A DNA stretch of 64,000 nucleotides from Spisula solida (taxonomy: Eukaryota > Mollusca > Bivalvia > Venerida > Mactridae). The DNA lies in the NCBI GenBank assembly GCA_947247005.1, contig OX365952.1:5974501-6038500 (forward strand), in the 5' to 3' direction. The position numbers were made by a program, and so were the translations under genes. Shown here piece by piece: positions 49,103-62,073 of this stretch (position 1 is its first letter; each line of letters starts with the position of its first letter). Under the pieces are notes generated by a model that saw only the letters and a list, made by a program, of their open reading frames with translations, was not told the origin of the DNA and ran no database searches.

Positions 49103-49965
49103 ATGAATGGATCACCTGTTTTAGGCAATGCCTTAGTTCATATTATTCATTTTCTCTACCCAAAATTTAATGAAATTAAACATTTTCTTGATGAGCATAG
49201 TGAAAGTGATATGCTTGGATTTTGTGAAACATATCTAAATGATAACTTTGCAGACAATGAATTCCACTTGAAAAACTTTCAAAGGTTTCGGAAATATAGG
49301 AATAGAAAGGGAGGAGGAATAAAAGTGTATGTCAAAACGAAATACCCATGTTGGCAAAGAAATGACTTGGAAATTGAAAATATAGAAACTCTGTGGCTAG
49401 AAATCAAACCGCCAAAACAAAAATCATTTCTTTTATGTTATACGTATCGACCACCATCCTCTACAACAAATTGGAATAACGAATTTGAACGATCTTTAGA
49501 GACTGTTTCTTCTGAAAACATAGAAATAATAGTGCTTAGAGACTTTAACTATTTTTTTGTCAATAATATTTCAGTTAACAATGTGTGGAACAACATAACT
49601 AGTACACACAGTTTAGTCAACTTGTTGAGCAACCAACCAGAGTTACATTCACTACGTCCACTATTATTGACCACATACTCGTATATTCAAATAGACCGTC
49701 AAATATAATAAATGTTCAAGTCCCAGTCCTTACATTTAGTGATCATTTCCCTTATTACTAGGAAATGCTCTTCCGGTTATGAAAATGGTCCATTGCATTC
49801 TACAATTAAGTTTAGATCATATAGAAACTTTGAAGAAAAACAATTCTTACATGACTTGGAAAATCAGCCATGGTCTGTAATAGACATATATGATGATCCT
49901 GATGATGCACTAGATTATTTTCTAAATACATGTATATTTGATGATGTTATGAACCGTCATTAATC
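49103..49965 (+). pseudogene. LINE APE-type endonuclease fragment
   Basis: 201 codons open from 49103: DMLGFCETYLNDN (ETxL motif), KYRNRKGGGIKVYVK, FLLCYTYRPPSS (YRPP motif) and IEIIVLRDFNYFF (usual GDFN, here RDFN). After a frame break at about 49708 a second frame continues (FRSYRNFEEKQFLHDLENQPW … DDALDYFLNT), the linker before reverse transcriptase. No reverse transcriptase follows. The Gly-to-Arg change and frameshift indicate a dead copy. CR1/L2-like by general pattern; clade uncertain. Confidence 0.8.
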
Positions 49966-49969
49966 TAAG

Positions 49970-51100
49970 AAAGAAAAAACGTGTCAAACACAAAACTAAA
50001 CCTCGTACATGCTACAACGGAACGGTAATTTCAATAACTTTGTCCCATTTGTGGAGATAATGCTTTATAATTGAGAGATTTACGGTAACACAACAAATTG
50101 GTATTGGAGAAATGTCTGCGAGATTATCACAAAGTTAACATTCGTTATGCAACGTAAGTTCCCACGCGGTGTGCATGACTTGTGCTGTTGTTTGTTAAAA
50201 CTAATACAATAGAACTCAAATTTATTCTACAAAGGAAAAATTAGCACACAGTACTATGCTCCTATCGTTTAAAATAGTTTTTGACAAAATGTTTGCAGCA
50301 TCTCGTTCCTGACGACAATGCCGGGAACATGGTGTTTTGGTCAAGACTCAGCTTCATAACCCACCACAATCACGCTAATCGATTCCTTAAGAACACGAAT
50401 TCCAAGTATATTACACCAGAATAGTGAATGCCGAAGTCTTACAATCCTGTATTCATACAATTTGTAATCTTAACGATAAAGCAGCACTGATTACACTCGA
50501 TCAATGTTTACATCATCATTAGGGGTTTCCTGTCTTAAAAAAGCTCATTTCGATGCCCCTACAAAAGTATTGATTTGGGGTCTAACTAAACTGCAAAAAT
50601 AAAAAAAAACAGTGAGTGCATATGTTTTGTCGACACATAAATATACATGGCTGTATAGAGACATTTAGATTATATAGCGTGCCAGCATGAAAATATCGGA
50701 TGTTCAACGGTGTTCAAATATAAGTAGGGCACATCTCGTATTATGTTTACATGTATATATACATTATCTGTATATTTTGTTGCACATTTATATTTATATG
50801 AAATAATAAAAGTTTAACTATGTTTTAATTACTGAATTTTAATTGCTGAAAGTTCATATTTTAGCCTTTAACTTTATAGTCCATATGAGACCGTCTCCAG
50901 GAAAACCGGGCTTAGTGACAGAATTATGAAAATCATGATAATATGGCGTTAGAAAGACAAGACTCTTATGAACAGTTTCTGAAAATTTGAGCAAATAATT
51001 ACACCCACTTACAAAGTTACAGAAATTTAGAAATAGCTACTCCCGTCTACTTTTTGAGTGACGTAGCAAACGTCATTGAAACGTTATTTGATGTTATGTT
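49970..51100. other. No gene; small repeat end at 50889
   Basis: A fragment CCGTCTCCAGGAAAACC near 50891 resembles the end of the 18160–18297 MITE. Otherwise nothing was recognised. Confidence 0.4.
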
Positions 51101-51110
51101 AATACGCGCT

Positions 51111-51317
51111 TCAGAAATTCAATATTTCATAAGATATTGGCGTAAACGTTTCAAAATGTTTGGCGTCATGTAGATATCTAGTGTACCAAGGACAAGAAGG
51201 TCTTAAAACTATGGTTTTAGATTTGAGAGGAGCATGTTTGTCAATGAGTGATGACAGTCCATGTGTATACACCTCAACTAGTTCACCAACATCGGAAATG
51301 TGCAGCCCGCTTTTCAA
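51111..51317 (-). pseudogene. LINE endonuclease–RT linker fragment
   Basis: Reads LSSLIDKHAPLKSKTIVLRP then SCPWYTRYLHDAKHFE. The 'DKHAPLK … PWYT..L..AK' pattern is typical between endonuclease and reverse transcriptase of non-LTR retrotransposons. Opposite in strand to 49103–49965, so a separate insertion or an inverted piece. Confidence 0.65.
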
Positions 51318-51319
51318 AA

Positions 51320-52940
51320 TATCTGATGATTAAATGTCTTTCTTGAATTCAATGACATCAAAAGATTTTAGCTTCTAAAATTATTTCTAAAATTTTTCTC
51401 ATAGGAGCAGGTTTGGCAGCACATGCTTTAAATACTACTGCAAAATGGCCACGTGACGTCTTTTCATTGGAGTCCAGACTCTGGGTTCGAAAGGGTGTCA
51501 AGGTTGATGTTTACATCCTCAACAATAATGATGCTACATTCTGTAGTTACAAGTTTGGCCAGAAATGATGGCCAATGGTTACGAATGGTTAAAAGTGCAT
51601 AAAAGTGTTAACATTAAATCAATAGTTGTTGTTATTGGACAGTGCTCATTGAATAAGAACAGACACTTTTTAAAAAGAGGACCCATCTCTAGATTATCAT
51701 TGACATTTGACATATGTGTCGATAATTGGTTCCGAACTTGTCTCCATTGTGCAATCAAATTCATCCTAAAAACCATGACATCAACTGTTAAAATCATCGT
51801 ACTACAAAATGTAAACAGTCCAAAATAAAAGAGGAAAGGTTGGTCGGTTATCATCCAAACCTCAATTTATACCACTTATTTTTGAGGAAAAATAACACTA
51901 ATTATGTAAAAAGCTGCCGGTAATTGGTTACACGAGTCTAAGTATACACTAATCAATTATCTTTATAATGACACTGCAACAACCTCATTTCATTGGCAAC
52001 TATTTGAAAAAAAAATTACGTTTGATCCACAGATTCAGCAAAAATTTCTACATTTCAGAAATTTACAATTTGAGATAATCTTTTTTTACAAGTAAATTAT
52101 GCTAACAACATTGTAATGCAAAATAATCTTCATGAGACTGAGTAGTTGAATACCCGAAACTTTAAAAAATGACAAGCTGGCAGGGTGCATACTTGTAGCT
52201 TGTAGAATTGACCATATTTTAGGTCAGAGAGATGGCAAAAATTAACTAGACTAGAGCAATGTTTTCTAAGACTTCACATATGGTGGGTCACACAAAATGA
52301 TAAGTCAGAATATACCCGGATTCCACACTAACTTTCTCCCAAAATATGAGAATTCCACTGGCGGACACATATTAACCTCAAACACCGACCTATACAGAAG
52401 GACTTCACATAAAACATCAAAACACAAAATAAAACAACGACAATTTAGATGGATAGGTATAGGTGTATTTCTAGGTAATGCATGTTTATGTACTTTAAAC
52501 ATAGATTTTATACAGTTAATCCCCCCGTTTAGCTACCCAAGTTGGAAATTTACCTATAATATAATCCGGAATAATTAAGAAAACGTACATGTAGTTAGAT
52601 ATCACTGAAATGGATACCATCCAAAGGCAAAGGAAACAGGTCGACTAAAAGAGACACGGCAAATGGTTATCAACAATAAAAATCAACAATATGGGAAAGA
52701 CTCTCGGGAGAAATCGAAAATATTGCGAAAGACCGAAAGCTTACGTCGACACAAAATGAAGTAAAAACGTGTAACAGCCAAAGGTTAAATAACGTCACAA
52801 GTAACATTTGTATTTTTGTGCACTAAAAGTGCATAGAGTCATTTTTCAACTTTGATTAGTTATGTTTTATACACTAATAACATTGATGATAATTCATAAA
52901 TTCATATAATCGTATATATAGATATATAATTATATATTAC
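51320..52940. other. No recognised gene
   Basis: Short open frames at 51565–51854 (both strands) and 52297–52578 show no motif that I recognise and are not supported as genes. Confidence 0.4.
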
Positions 52941-52982
52941 CTGAAATGGTTCGGCCTGGTAATGCGGGAGGTGGAAGATCTT
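52941..52982 (-). CDS. Exon B of the host gene with tiny symmetric exons
   Basis: 42 bp between acceptor CATTTCAG and donor GTAATA, phase 1–1. It encodes (E)DLPPPALPGRTIS(G) and is similar in composition and position to exon D. Confidence 0.55.
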
Positions 52983-52996
52983 CTGAAATGATATTC

Positions 52997-53707
52997 AAGA
53001 GGGCTATGATGGCCCTGAAACGCTCACCTGAATCACCTTGCTCATGAGTTTTTATATATGAAAATGTAGCCTCTTAAAGAGACAAGTGCCCATAAATTTG
53101 AGAAAGGAGCTTTTTAGGATGCTACAGACCAAATTTTATGAAGATCCATCAAGCGGTTCAAGAGAAGAAGTCGATTAAAAATTGTTTCTATATATCTCTT
53201 ATGTAAAATTAAGGGAGACACGGAGTTAGGCCAATATTGACCAAGGGGTCATGATTTGAGCAATCTCGGTGAAGGTCCACCAGACAATGCTACTAGCAAA
53301 ATATCTAAGCTCTATGCCTTGTGGTTCCAGAGAAGATTTATTTAAGTGTTTTTATATATTTCTTATATAAAATTATGAGATGGCAAATATTGACCCGGGG
53401 TCACAATTTGAGCAATCTTGGTAGAGGTCCACTAGTCAATACTTCATGGTAAATATCTAAGCTCTATGTCTTGTGGTTTCTTAGATGAAGATTTGTAAAG
53501 ATTTTGTTACCTGGCAACCAGACTTCTAGATGGATCAACTTTTTTTGAGCAATTTTTAAATACCTCTTTGTCAGGAACATCCAGGCAAAATTTCATTAAT
53601 ATTGCTCAAACGGTTTCAGAGGAGATGTCATTTGAAAGTGTGGACGGACGACGGACGGTGAGTGATCACAATAGCTCACATTGAGCACTTCGGGCTCAAG
53701 TGAGCTA
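52997..53707 (+). repeat. Bivalve AGAGGG…GAGCTAAAAA repeat in the intron between exons A and B
   Basis: Starts TTCAAGAGGGCTATGATGGCC, carries 'CTAAGCTCTATG' units about 165–180 bp apart, then GACGGACGACGGACGG, and ends CACTTCGGGCTCAAGTGAGC. Same intron position as 32900–33118. Confidence 0.75.
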
Positions 53708-53878
53708 AAAACCCATTAACATGCATTTTTAATTTATAAAATTAATTAGCAAACTCTTTGTTACATTAAAGAGGAATGTCGTTTAGGTACTTATCATTTA
53801 TTACATTATACACGGATTTTGGTATGCATGTAGTATTCGTTGAATCTTTTTAGCATATTGTCAAAGATATATTCCTAC

Positions 53879-53920
53879 CTTGACTGTTGACAACACTCGG
53901 GCTTCGGGGAAGTACACCGA
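53879..53920 (-). CDS. Exon A of the host gene with tiny symmetric exons
   Basis: 42 bp between acceptor TATTTCAG and donor GTAGGA, phase 1–1, encoding (V)GVLPRSPSVVNSQ(G). All four exons A–D have lengths divisible by three and the same phase, so they can be joined in any combination. No further exons could be found with confidence on either side. Confidence 0.55.
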
Positions 53921-56900
53921 CTGAAATAATTGAAATAAATAGCAATGAGACGGGATAACGCTGGGAAACCACATAAGCAAAACAAAGACTCCCGGTACGA
54001 ATTAGGTCTAACATTAGAGCGAGATTAATCCAATGCAAAATGATAGGTTGGTTCAAACTGACGGCTACAAACGAACATTATGTATTATATTGATAAATCA
54101 TATCTTAAACTCGTTATATAATGTATGAAGTTATTACATGTTGTTAAATTCATATACTACTTGATCGCCGATATCTTTTAATTTGTTAGCACTGGCTACG
54201 GGATTTCATTTTGGAGGGAAAAGGCGTTGCGCTCCTTCTATTATATATTTATATGTATAGTGATGTTTGACTGACCGGCTTTTTTATTGGTAGAAATTCA
54301 AATTCCTGTGAATATATACATACATATACTGTTGATTCAAAGTTATCTGTCACAACCGCGTAAACAAACATTCAATACGATCGATTTTTACAGGTGTGTC
54401 AGGACTAAGTCCTAACATCATAAGCATATTTAAATGGTCAAATCTTTAACTGCCCTTATAGCCGAGTGGTCAACAGAGCTGGTTTTGTTAGTCTTATTTT
54501 GAAAATGTATACAATTTACTGCGAGTTCAAATCCCAACAATGCCTAGATTTTTTAATTTTGTTTAAACTATGTAAAACATATATTAATGTTTGTGCTAAT
54601 TCCGGTAATTACATACACAACATGTACATACAATGATTAAACTAAACTATTCGCATTTGTATTCCAGCACACCAGGATTGAGTTCATCCTACGAATTTGA
54701 ACATTTCTGCAATTTTTGCATTCAATGTACTAGTAAATATAAAAAAACATAGCGTATCTTTATCAAGCCAGCTACTTTTTCGCAAAGCAATGTATGATAA
54801 AATAAATTTGTCGATATAAAAACATCAGAAAAAAATATTATAAAAAACATAAAAAAGCGTATCTGACTGGATTCGAACCTATACTTGGATTTCACCAATG
54901 TTTTATGCTGATACCTAATATGCAATGGAATATTCAGGCGGTTTTGACAGATATCTTTGAATCGACAGTATATATATTTACTATATATATATATTATAAA
55001 TTAATGCACTAAAGTATAGGTCATACATCATATATTAGAATTATAAACATATTAGAGCAAGGTAGCGAAGTGACTGCAGCACTTAATATTTACTAAATGA
55101 ACAGTTCAACTACTTATTGATAGACGCCCTTGAGGTGGATATCATATGTGATACAAACTGAGGTTGTCTCCTGGAGGTAACAGGATAAGTTACTGCTAAT
55201 TAATACAATGAATACATTGGTGTGAGTGCATATTTGCAGCTATTATTTGATGACTATATCAACATACATGTATTTCAATTCACCATATTTACATTTTTCA
55301 TGGATAATGTTCGTAATTAAAATAAATAAATATTTCTGTTTTAATAATATTTGCTAATTCCATGGACCGCAGACCTGCTGAGGTGTCTATTGTTTTATTT
55401 CTTCAAAAATTACTGAGCTGATTGCTAGTTGTATTCGTTTACAAATGATGCTTATGTATTCGCGTAAAAACAATAATATAGAGTTTCATATGAATTTCTT
55501 ATTTATAAAATATCGATAATGAAAATAAATTGCTGAAATTCATACAGTAAAAAGTTTGGTACCGCCTGGAATAGTCTATTAATTACTATAAATAGGCATT
55601 TATTCTGGTTGCTGGTCCACTTATAACTGTAACTAAGTGAATCGGGAACCAAGGAAGGTGACGCATTATAGTTTGTTTAGCTTCTGTTCCAGTGCCACAT
55701 GGGTTCGGTGTAAAACGCAATTGCGCTAATATTATCGACGTACGCAATATTTACCAGAAACTTGGAGTTACGCTAGCGTAAGTGCAAAAGAAAACCCTGC
55801 AAGCATTCTAAAGGTCACAGTTTTCACTTAATCTTTATGAAACGTGGTCACAAAGTTTGTCTCTATGGACAATGGGTCAAGGTTGCAACTGGGTCATCTG
55901 GGGTCAAAAACAAGGTTGCCAGGTTATATCAAAGAAGAACCCTATTAACACTCTAGATGTCACATTCTTTGCATAATCCTTATGAAACGAGGTCATGTTG
56001 TGTGTCTCTGCAAAAAATCCAGGTCAAGTGTGTTGTTTATATTGTATATATGTTTTAGTTGAAATGTGAAATGATTCTTTATGTGAAAAAAAGAATATGT
56101 TGTTAAACATTAAATTGAATTACCTTTCACCTGATTATAAATTACTCAAACATTTCCATTTCAAAGTGACTTTCAATCCAATATATATGACAGTCATTAG
56201 TCTATCGTTAATAGGTTTCCATACAATAATTGCCTCATTCATTTTGTATTATTTCATGTTTAATATGTTTTATTGTTTTACTTCATAGTTCCATGTGTGA
56301 TATTAAATCATCTAATCAGTATCTTTAAAATGTTGTCATTTTACCTTATTGTTACCTGCAAAACGATCTCTAAAGAACGGTTGGACCTAGGTTTCTCAAA
56401 GTTTACACCATCGTCATCAGAAAATAACCCCTATTGATTTTACTAGGTTAAAAGTCCAGGTTAATGTGACCTTTGACTGGAAAAAAGTTTCCGTTCAATA
56501 ACTCAAGAACGGTTGGACTAAGATCATCAAACTTTACATTGATGTTAGTCATCTTCTCAGAAGATAACCCCTAATATTTTTCTGGCTACTTGGTCAATAA
56601 CTATTCGGCTGCCATGGGAGCGTACATGTTTTTATAAAGATATGTTGGTTATTGGAAGTTGGTCATCAGCAGTAGATGACATACTATGATTTTGTGTCCA
56701 CGAACAGAAGTTCACTGTGACTGTTGCTAGCAAAACACTTATATTACTCAAATTGTTTTATGTCAAGATCAATGTGACAGCATACATGTGAGTTTGGAAA
56801 TAGCACATCAGATATAAATGCCAAACCAATATCAATTAATATTTATTATTAATATTTATTATACCCTCCCTACAGCGCTTTGATTTCCACTTAACCGTTA

Positions 56901-58117
56901 CCATTCACACGCTGCTTAAAATACTAGAATATTTTGATATTTGACCTTTACAAAACTGCTGTGAACCCTGATACACATTTGCATCGGTTGATAAAAGTTT
57001 ACTTGTATGTATAAATGGAGAGGTATAGCAGAGAGTTTAGTGGTGACCATGAAGGGTTTAAACGAGTACACACACTCTGTCTGAGGTTCAAATATTTCAT
57101 GATTCTATCGAGTAGTCATTATTTATTAGTTATTATCAATATGATAAACTGATAGTGCGAGAGTTATAATATATAATACAAGTCATTCTTCTGTCTAAAA
57201 ATAGCAATAGCGCAAATACACTAGCGATAGTGCAGAGCTTAGAAACGATGTAGTTTCGGGCGAGCCAATTGGAGAGTATATTTATTACTGTATTAGTTGT
57301 TTTGAATAATTTATAACAGCGTTATAGTTTATGCTTTACATAACAGTATTTGTGCCATGTAAACAACCACAAAATTGCGGCTATTTCGATGCATTGCTCA
57401 AACATTTGTCTTGTATTAATAGACAATGTGTCCTTTGCAAATTTAATTGAACAGAGGTCCAAAATCCCTGGCTTTTGATTGAAACAAAAAAGTAGGGTAA
57501 ACTATAATTTATGTTATATAGTCTGAAAACCCGGAACAGAGTCCTGACCCGTGCCCTTACAAATGTATCCGTAGTGTCTCAGAAAATGTGTAAATGCCAG
57601 TACAAATGTAAGGACGCATTTGACCATCTTTTACAAATTGATTGCAATATCATTTCCTTTGACATAATGATTAATACAAAGGTATTTAATAAATAAACTT
57701 AATAATAGTATTGGTTCTTATCGTTTGGAAGGTTCTTAGTATTTAATTAGTATGCTCACGCGTAATAGAGTAGATAATTATATATATATCCTTAGTTTAC
57801 ATTTTGATGCATGTACTGTTGTTAAAGAAAGTATCGTTTACAATCAGCATTTGATGGAAACTGAACAAGCGCTTGAGAAATTCACTGTCAGAGTTGCACA
57901 ATAAGGCTGGAAATTGATAGGAGATACACCATCGTTTGGAAACTGTTTTGTCTGGGCTACAAGAAGCCACGTGTCCAATATTAACCGACTACAGAGTCAC
58001 TGTGGGCTCCAGACAGCTGTAATTAACTTCCTGAAAACAGGTAATAATTCATTATATATGATGGTAAATATATGAATGCATGTTATTATTTCATTGTAGT
58101 TAACCCTATTTGTTAGT
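53921..58117. other. No confident gene; tRNA-like relics and repeat fragments
   Basis: At 54455–54545 TAGCCGAGTGGTCAA and GAGTTCAAATCCC resemble the A and B boxes of a Ser/Leu-type tRNA, but the stems do not pair. At 54860–54915 on the minus strand GGTTCGAATCC is followed by TTTTTT, again without a cloverleaf. 55790–56030 and 56340–56640 are bivalve-type dispersed repeats. Nothing else was supported. Confidence 0.45.
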
Positions 58118-58519
58118 ACACTGTGGGGAACCCACGTGACCAGATGCTAATGTTCGGAGCCAATTTTGTAAACAAACCGCCTCGATTGAGGTAACATTTT
58201 TGCTTGTAACATTCTTAATAATTGATCGATCTGGATGAAATATAGACGAGCGCCGTCTCCTTTCAAAAGCAAATCATCGACGCTCTTACCTAAGTGACAA
58301 TATTGTGTACTTTTTGTTATTTGGGCAACGGCGCATTTCGTAAACCGCAATATGCTATGCTAGGGTTCGGAGCAATTCACTAAAACATGTCCTTAATAAA
58401 TTACAGCTTCATTAAAAGTTACACTTTAATAGCGATAATGTGGGTCGCTAAATTTAAGACCGACAAGCAAACTATTTCTAATAAATATGAGCAACAGACA
58501 AAATGAGACGACATAAACA

Positions 58520-58597
58520 AAAATGCTACAGTTCGGAGCCTAAATGAAAATGCTACAGTCCGGAGCTATTTTCAGAAAATGCTACGGTTCGGAGCAA
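58520..58597 (+). repeat. Subterminal motif array ATGCTACRGTYCGGAGC
   Basis: Three copies about 25–30 bp apart close the left arm, and four copies lie at the inner end of the right arm (61580–61685). Related copies lie near the outer end (GCTAATGTTCGGAGCC at 58146; GCTAGGGTTCGGAGC at about 58359). They could be transposase binding sites. Confidence 0.7.
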
Positions 58598-60674
58598 AGT
58601 TTCAAAGTATACCATATGTAGGAAAAGAAGCAGGGCTCTATGCAGTCTGACAAGTGTCACATGCTGTATAGAGTATAATATGCTGTTATATCAAGGTATG
58701 GGAATGAATGAGAAGGAATATAACATGACAGCCGAACACATTTTAACAGAACCATGTACACACAACGACACATCTCCAAGCTTTGTTAACACGACCCGAT
58801 GTTCATCCGAGAAAGTAGCATGGCCTACATTCAATCTTAGTTTGAACTTGTGTCAGCCAATGAAACAAAATTAATAGAACAACAAAACCCTGCGTCAACT
58901 CGTGATCAATACAGCTGTAAGCAAATCAGAGCACTGAGAGTACTTTTGGGAGGCGATCTGGTTGCTGCTACCAAAGCTTAAACCGACTTTACACGTTTAA
59001 TGTTCGTTTTCTTACTGCCGATCTTGTCTTGAATGTCAAAATAGGCATATGTGACTATATAGGCATGTTGGGTATCTAAATAATTGTTAAAAGGTGCATA
59101 TTAATTTATATGTAATACGTGTATTGAATGCGTATATCAAAAGTGGCTTTAAAATAATACTACGCGCCTATTTATCAGATTCTACAGTACCGTCTTGTAA
59201 TCACTTCCCTCACAGCGGGAGACTGTCTATAGAAAGCGGCTAGCTAGTACAGCGACACCATATGATTGCATAACAGTACATTGCAGACCGTATACGATTC
59301 ATTGATAAAACCATCACTTGACCGTAGTCTGAAGTTTCTAAAAATAGCTTTACAGCCGGGACATTTTATGAACACGTCATTTTCGTACTATGAAACAAGT
59401 TCGGTATCAGCCGGTGTAGTGATTGTTTTGGCCAAAATATCGATTTAACGAACAGTTTCACAATAATGTTTGATCTTAGAATAAACAAATGTTGCTGATT
59501 GGCTTAAATCAGTTAAAAAATTTGGAGAAACATATGTAGCAGTATTGGGAATGTTGACAGTTTCTGGAACTACTTGAATGCGGATTCACATAGCAGCCTA
59601 AAGGCGGTTAATTTTGTATTAAGAAATGGGCAATGGTAGTAATGAGATGCTTAATCGCCTCCCAAAACTATGATTCGGACAAAACGTTTTCTAACATCTC
59701 TGATTCAGAGTCGACTGTTAAACCATCGTGTTGCACAAAAGTGCCTGTGCCAGCACAGAGGGGTCCGATATGCATATACACCATGATGTAAAGGTTATAA
59801 ATATTTTCAGAAACATTACATGTATATTGAATTGATTATAATTATATTTAATAAATATTTTACAAAGACAACTAGCACTGTTCGTTTTAAACATGTTGTG
59901 TGTGATCAATAGTTTCACACGTTAAAGTTTGTGCATCATGTTAAATACATGTATGCTCCACCAAAAATATACTGAGTGCATGTAGAAACGCAACATTGAG
60001 TCTACTAACAACTTTAACTTCAAGCAAAAAATCCTCATTTTTCAGAATGGTCGTTCTAAGTGAATATGCAAAATATCGATTAATGATGGATTGATTACTT
60101 TCCCATGACGACCAACATGTTGTCTCGCAATGTCTGAAGCAGTTGTGAACCTGTTTCGGAGGATGTGCACGCGGGGTTACTGGTCCTGTCGGGCAGTTTT
60201 TAAATGTTGGTGACCTGAACAGGGACGGTCGCGAAAGGTGTCAGTGTGCTAGGAGGCAATGTTGCCAAACCATGACAATTAAGGACATTGCCGATAGTTT
60301 TTTCTTCCAAGACTTTTTTAACTCACTTTATTGTATGGGGAATTTTATTCTGAAAACAATAAGCTAAAGCAAAACAGGGGTCACCGAACTCGTTTCTCAG
60401 AAAATGAGATTTTGCAACATCACTTTTCTATAAAAATGCCAAAAATTATGAATTTTCAAATATATTTTATTTTTTAATAAAAATCACAATTTTTTTCATT
60501 AGATATTTTTTAGTTTAGATGTACAAAAACATACATACTACTTAAATATACCTATGCACATTTTGAATCTTTAATAACATTCACACATTTTCGACAACAA
60601 ATGAATTTTCAAAATGTGCCCAAAATTAAAGCTCGAACATTGAAAAAAGATACATTATTGACTAATTAAAAAAA

Positions 60675-60960
60675 ATCTGGTCCAAGAATTTTTTTTATTT
60701 TTGCAAATGATGTTGATGAAAGTGTGATCCATCAGAAAATATTTAGAAAAAAACATAGGTCACCGTATTTCTGTTTGTGCTATTAAACCAGAAGTGTCTC
60801 CCTTTTCAAAGAAAACGGCATGAAAATGACGCAAAATAGTACTCTAGAGGCCAATAAAACATCTGGTCCAAGAATTATTTTATTTTTTCCAAATGATGTT
60901 AATGAAAGTGTACTCTACTAGAATATTAAGAAAAAAAGATAGGTCACCGTGCTTCTTTGA
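60675..60960 (+). repeat. Two-copy ~187-bp tandem repeat inside the 3.95-kb element
   Basis: TCTGGTCCAAGAATT … AAATGATGTT … GATGAAAGTGT … AGGTCACCGT occurs at about 60677 and again at about 60863. No coding frame. Confidence 0.6.
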
Positions 60961-62073
60961 ACAAGCGTCCCAAAGGTGTGAATATGCACATGTTTGGACA
61001 ATCATGGCATGTTTATTCCGAAACACGTGACTCGTCTGTTGTGATTTTCTTTCCATTATAGTGCGCCCAGGATAATGTGATATTTACAAATATAAATCGG
61101 TTTGGTCAACTGTTGCACAATTAGTTTTACAAATTACTAAAGTAAACAGATAAGGTCAGTATTGTACTAAAACATCAGTGATATATCGTATACATCTGTA
61201 AAATCCACCTTTGTGGAATGTACCACATTTCATCACCTTTCCTTATCTTAGGCGCACTATAACAACTTTACAAATGATTAGACGCCTCTGGAAAACGGAA
61301 TTTACAATAAAAGAAAAAAAATATCGAGGATAAAAATGTTGTGTTTCTAGATGTACTGAGTATAGTTCAAACGCGTTGTTTTTTGTGCCTCTAAATTTGT
61401 CACCACATGACAAAATGGTGCGGAAGATGCCTACACGAATACATTTTATAAGGGGTGTCCGGCATCGACATGTGTGTGTTATTATTTTTGTGAAACTGTT
61501 AAAAAAATTGAATGTTCATACTTGGTCGATGATCTTAATAGTGTTGATATTCAAAAAGGCAAATAGCACATAGTCTTAGCTCTGAGCCGTAGCATTTTCT
61601 GAAAATAGCTCCGAACCGTAGCATTTTATGAAAATAGCTCCGGACTGTAGCATTTTCATTTCAGCTCCGAACTGTAGCATTTTTGTTTATGTCGTCTCAT
61701 TTTGTCTGTTGCTCATATTTATCAGAAATATTTTGCTTGTCGATCTTAATTTTTGCGACCCACATTATCGCTATTAAATTGTAACTTTTAATGAAGCTTT
61801 AATTTGTTAAGGACATGTTTTTGTGAATTGCTCCGAACCGTAGCATAGCATATTGCGGTTTACGAAATGCGCCGTTGCCCAAATAACAAAAAGTACACAA
61901 TTTTGTCACCCAGTTAAGTTTTTGAAAGGAGACGGCGCTCGTCTATATTTCATCCAGATCGGTCAATTATTAAGAAAGTTACCAGCAAAAATGTTACCTG
62001 AATCGAGGCGGTTTGTTTACAAAATTGGCTCCGAACATTAGCATCTGGTCACGTGGGTTCCCCACAGTGTAGT

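Larger units (their letters stand above)
58118..62070. mobile_element. 3.95-kb non-autonomous element with ~480-bp TIRs (CACTA-like termini)
   Basis: 58118–58597 and 61578–62070 are inverted repeats beginning ACACTGTGGGGAACCCACGT, with AGT outside both ends (58115–58117, 62071–62073). The CACTG start and 3-bp duplication would fit the EnSpm/CACTA group, but the border could be shifted by a base or two. No transposase frame was found in the 3 kb between. Confidence 0.75.

Noticed and set aside
54455..54545. A Ser/Leu-type tRNA gene
   Set aside because: A-box-like and B-box-like strings are present, but the T-stem and acceptor stem do not pair.
56344..56372. A further micro-exon of the small-exon host gene
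   Set aside because: Only 14 bp, not a multiple of three, and inside a dispersed repeat.
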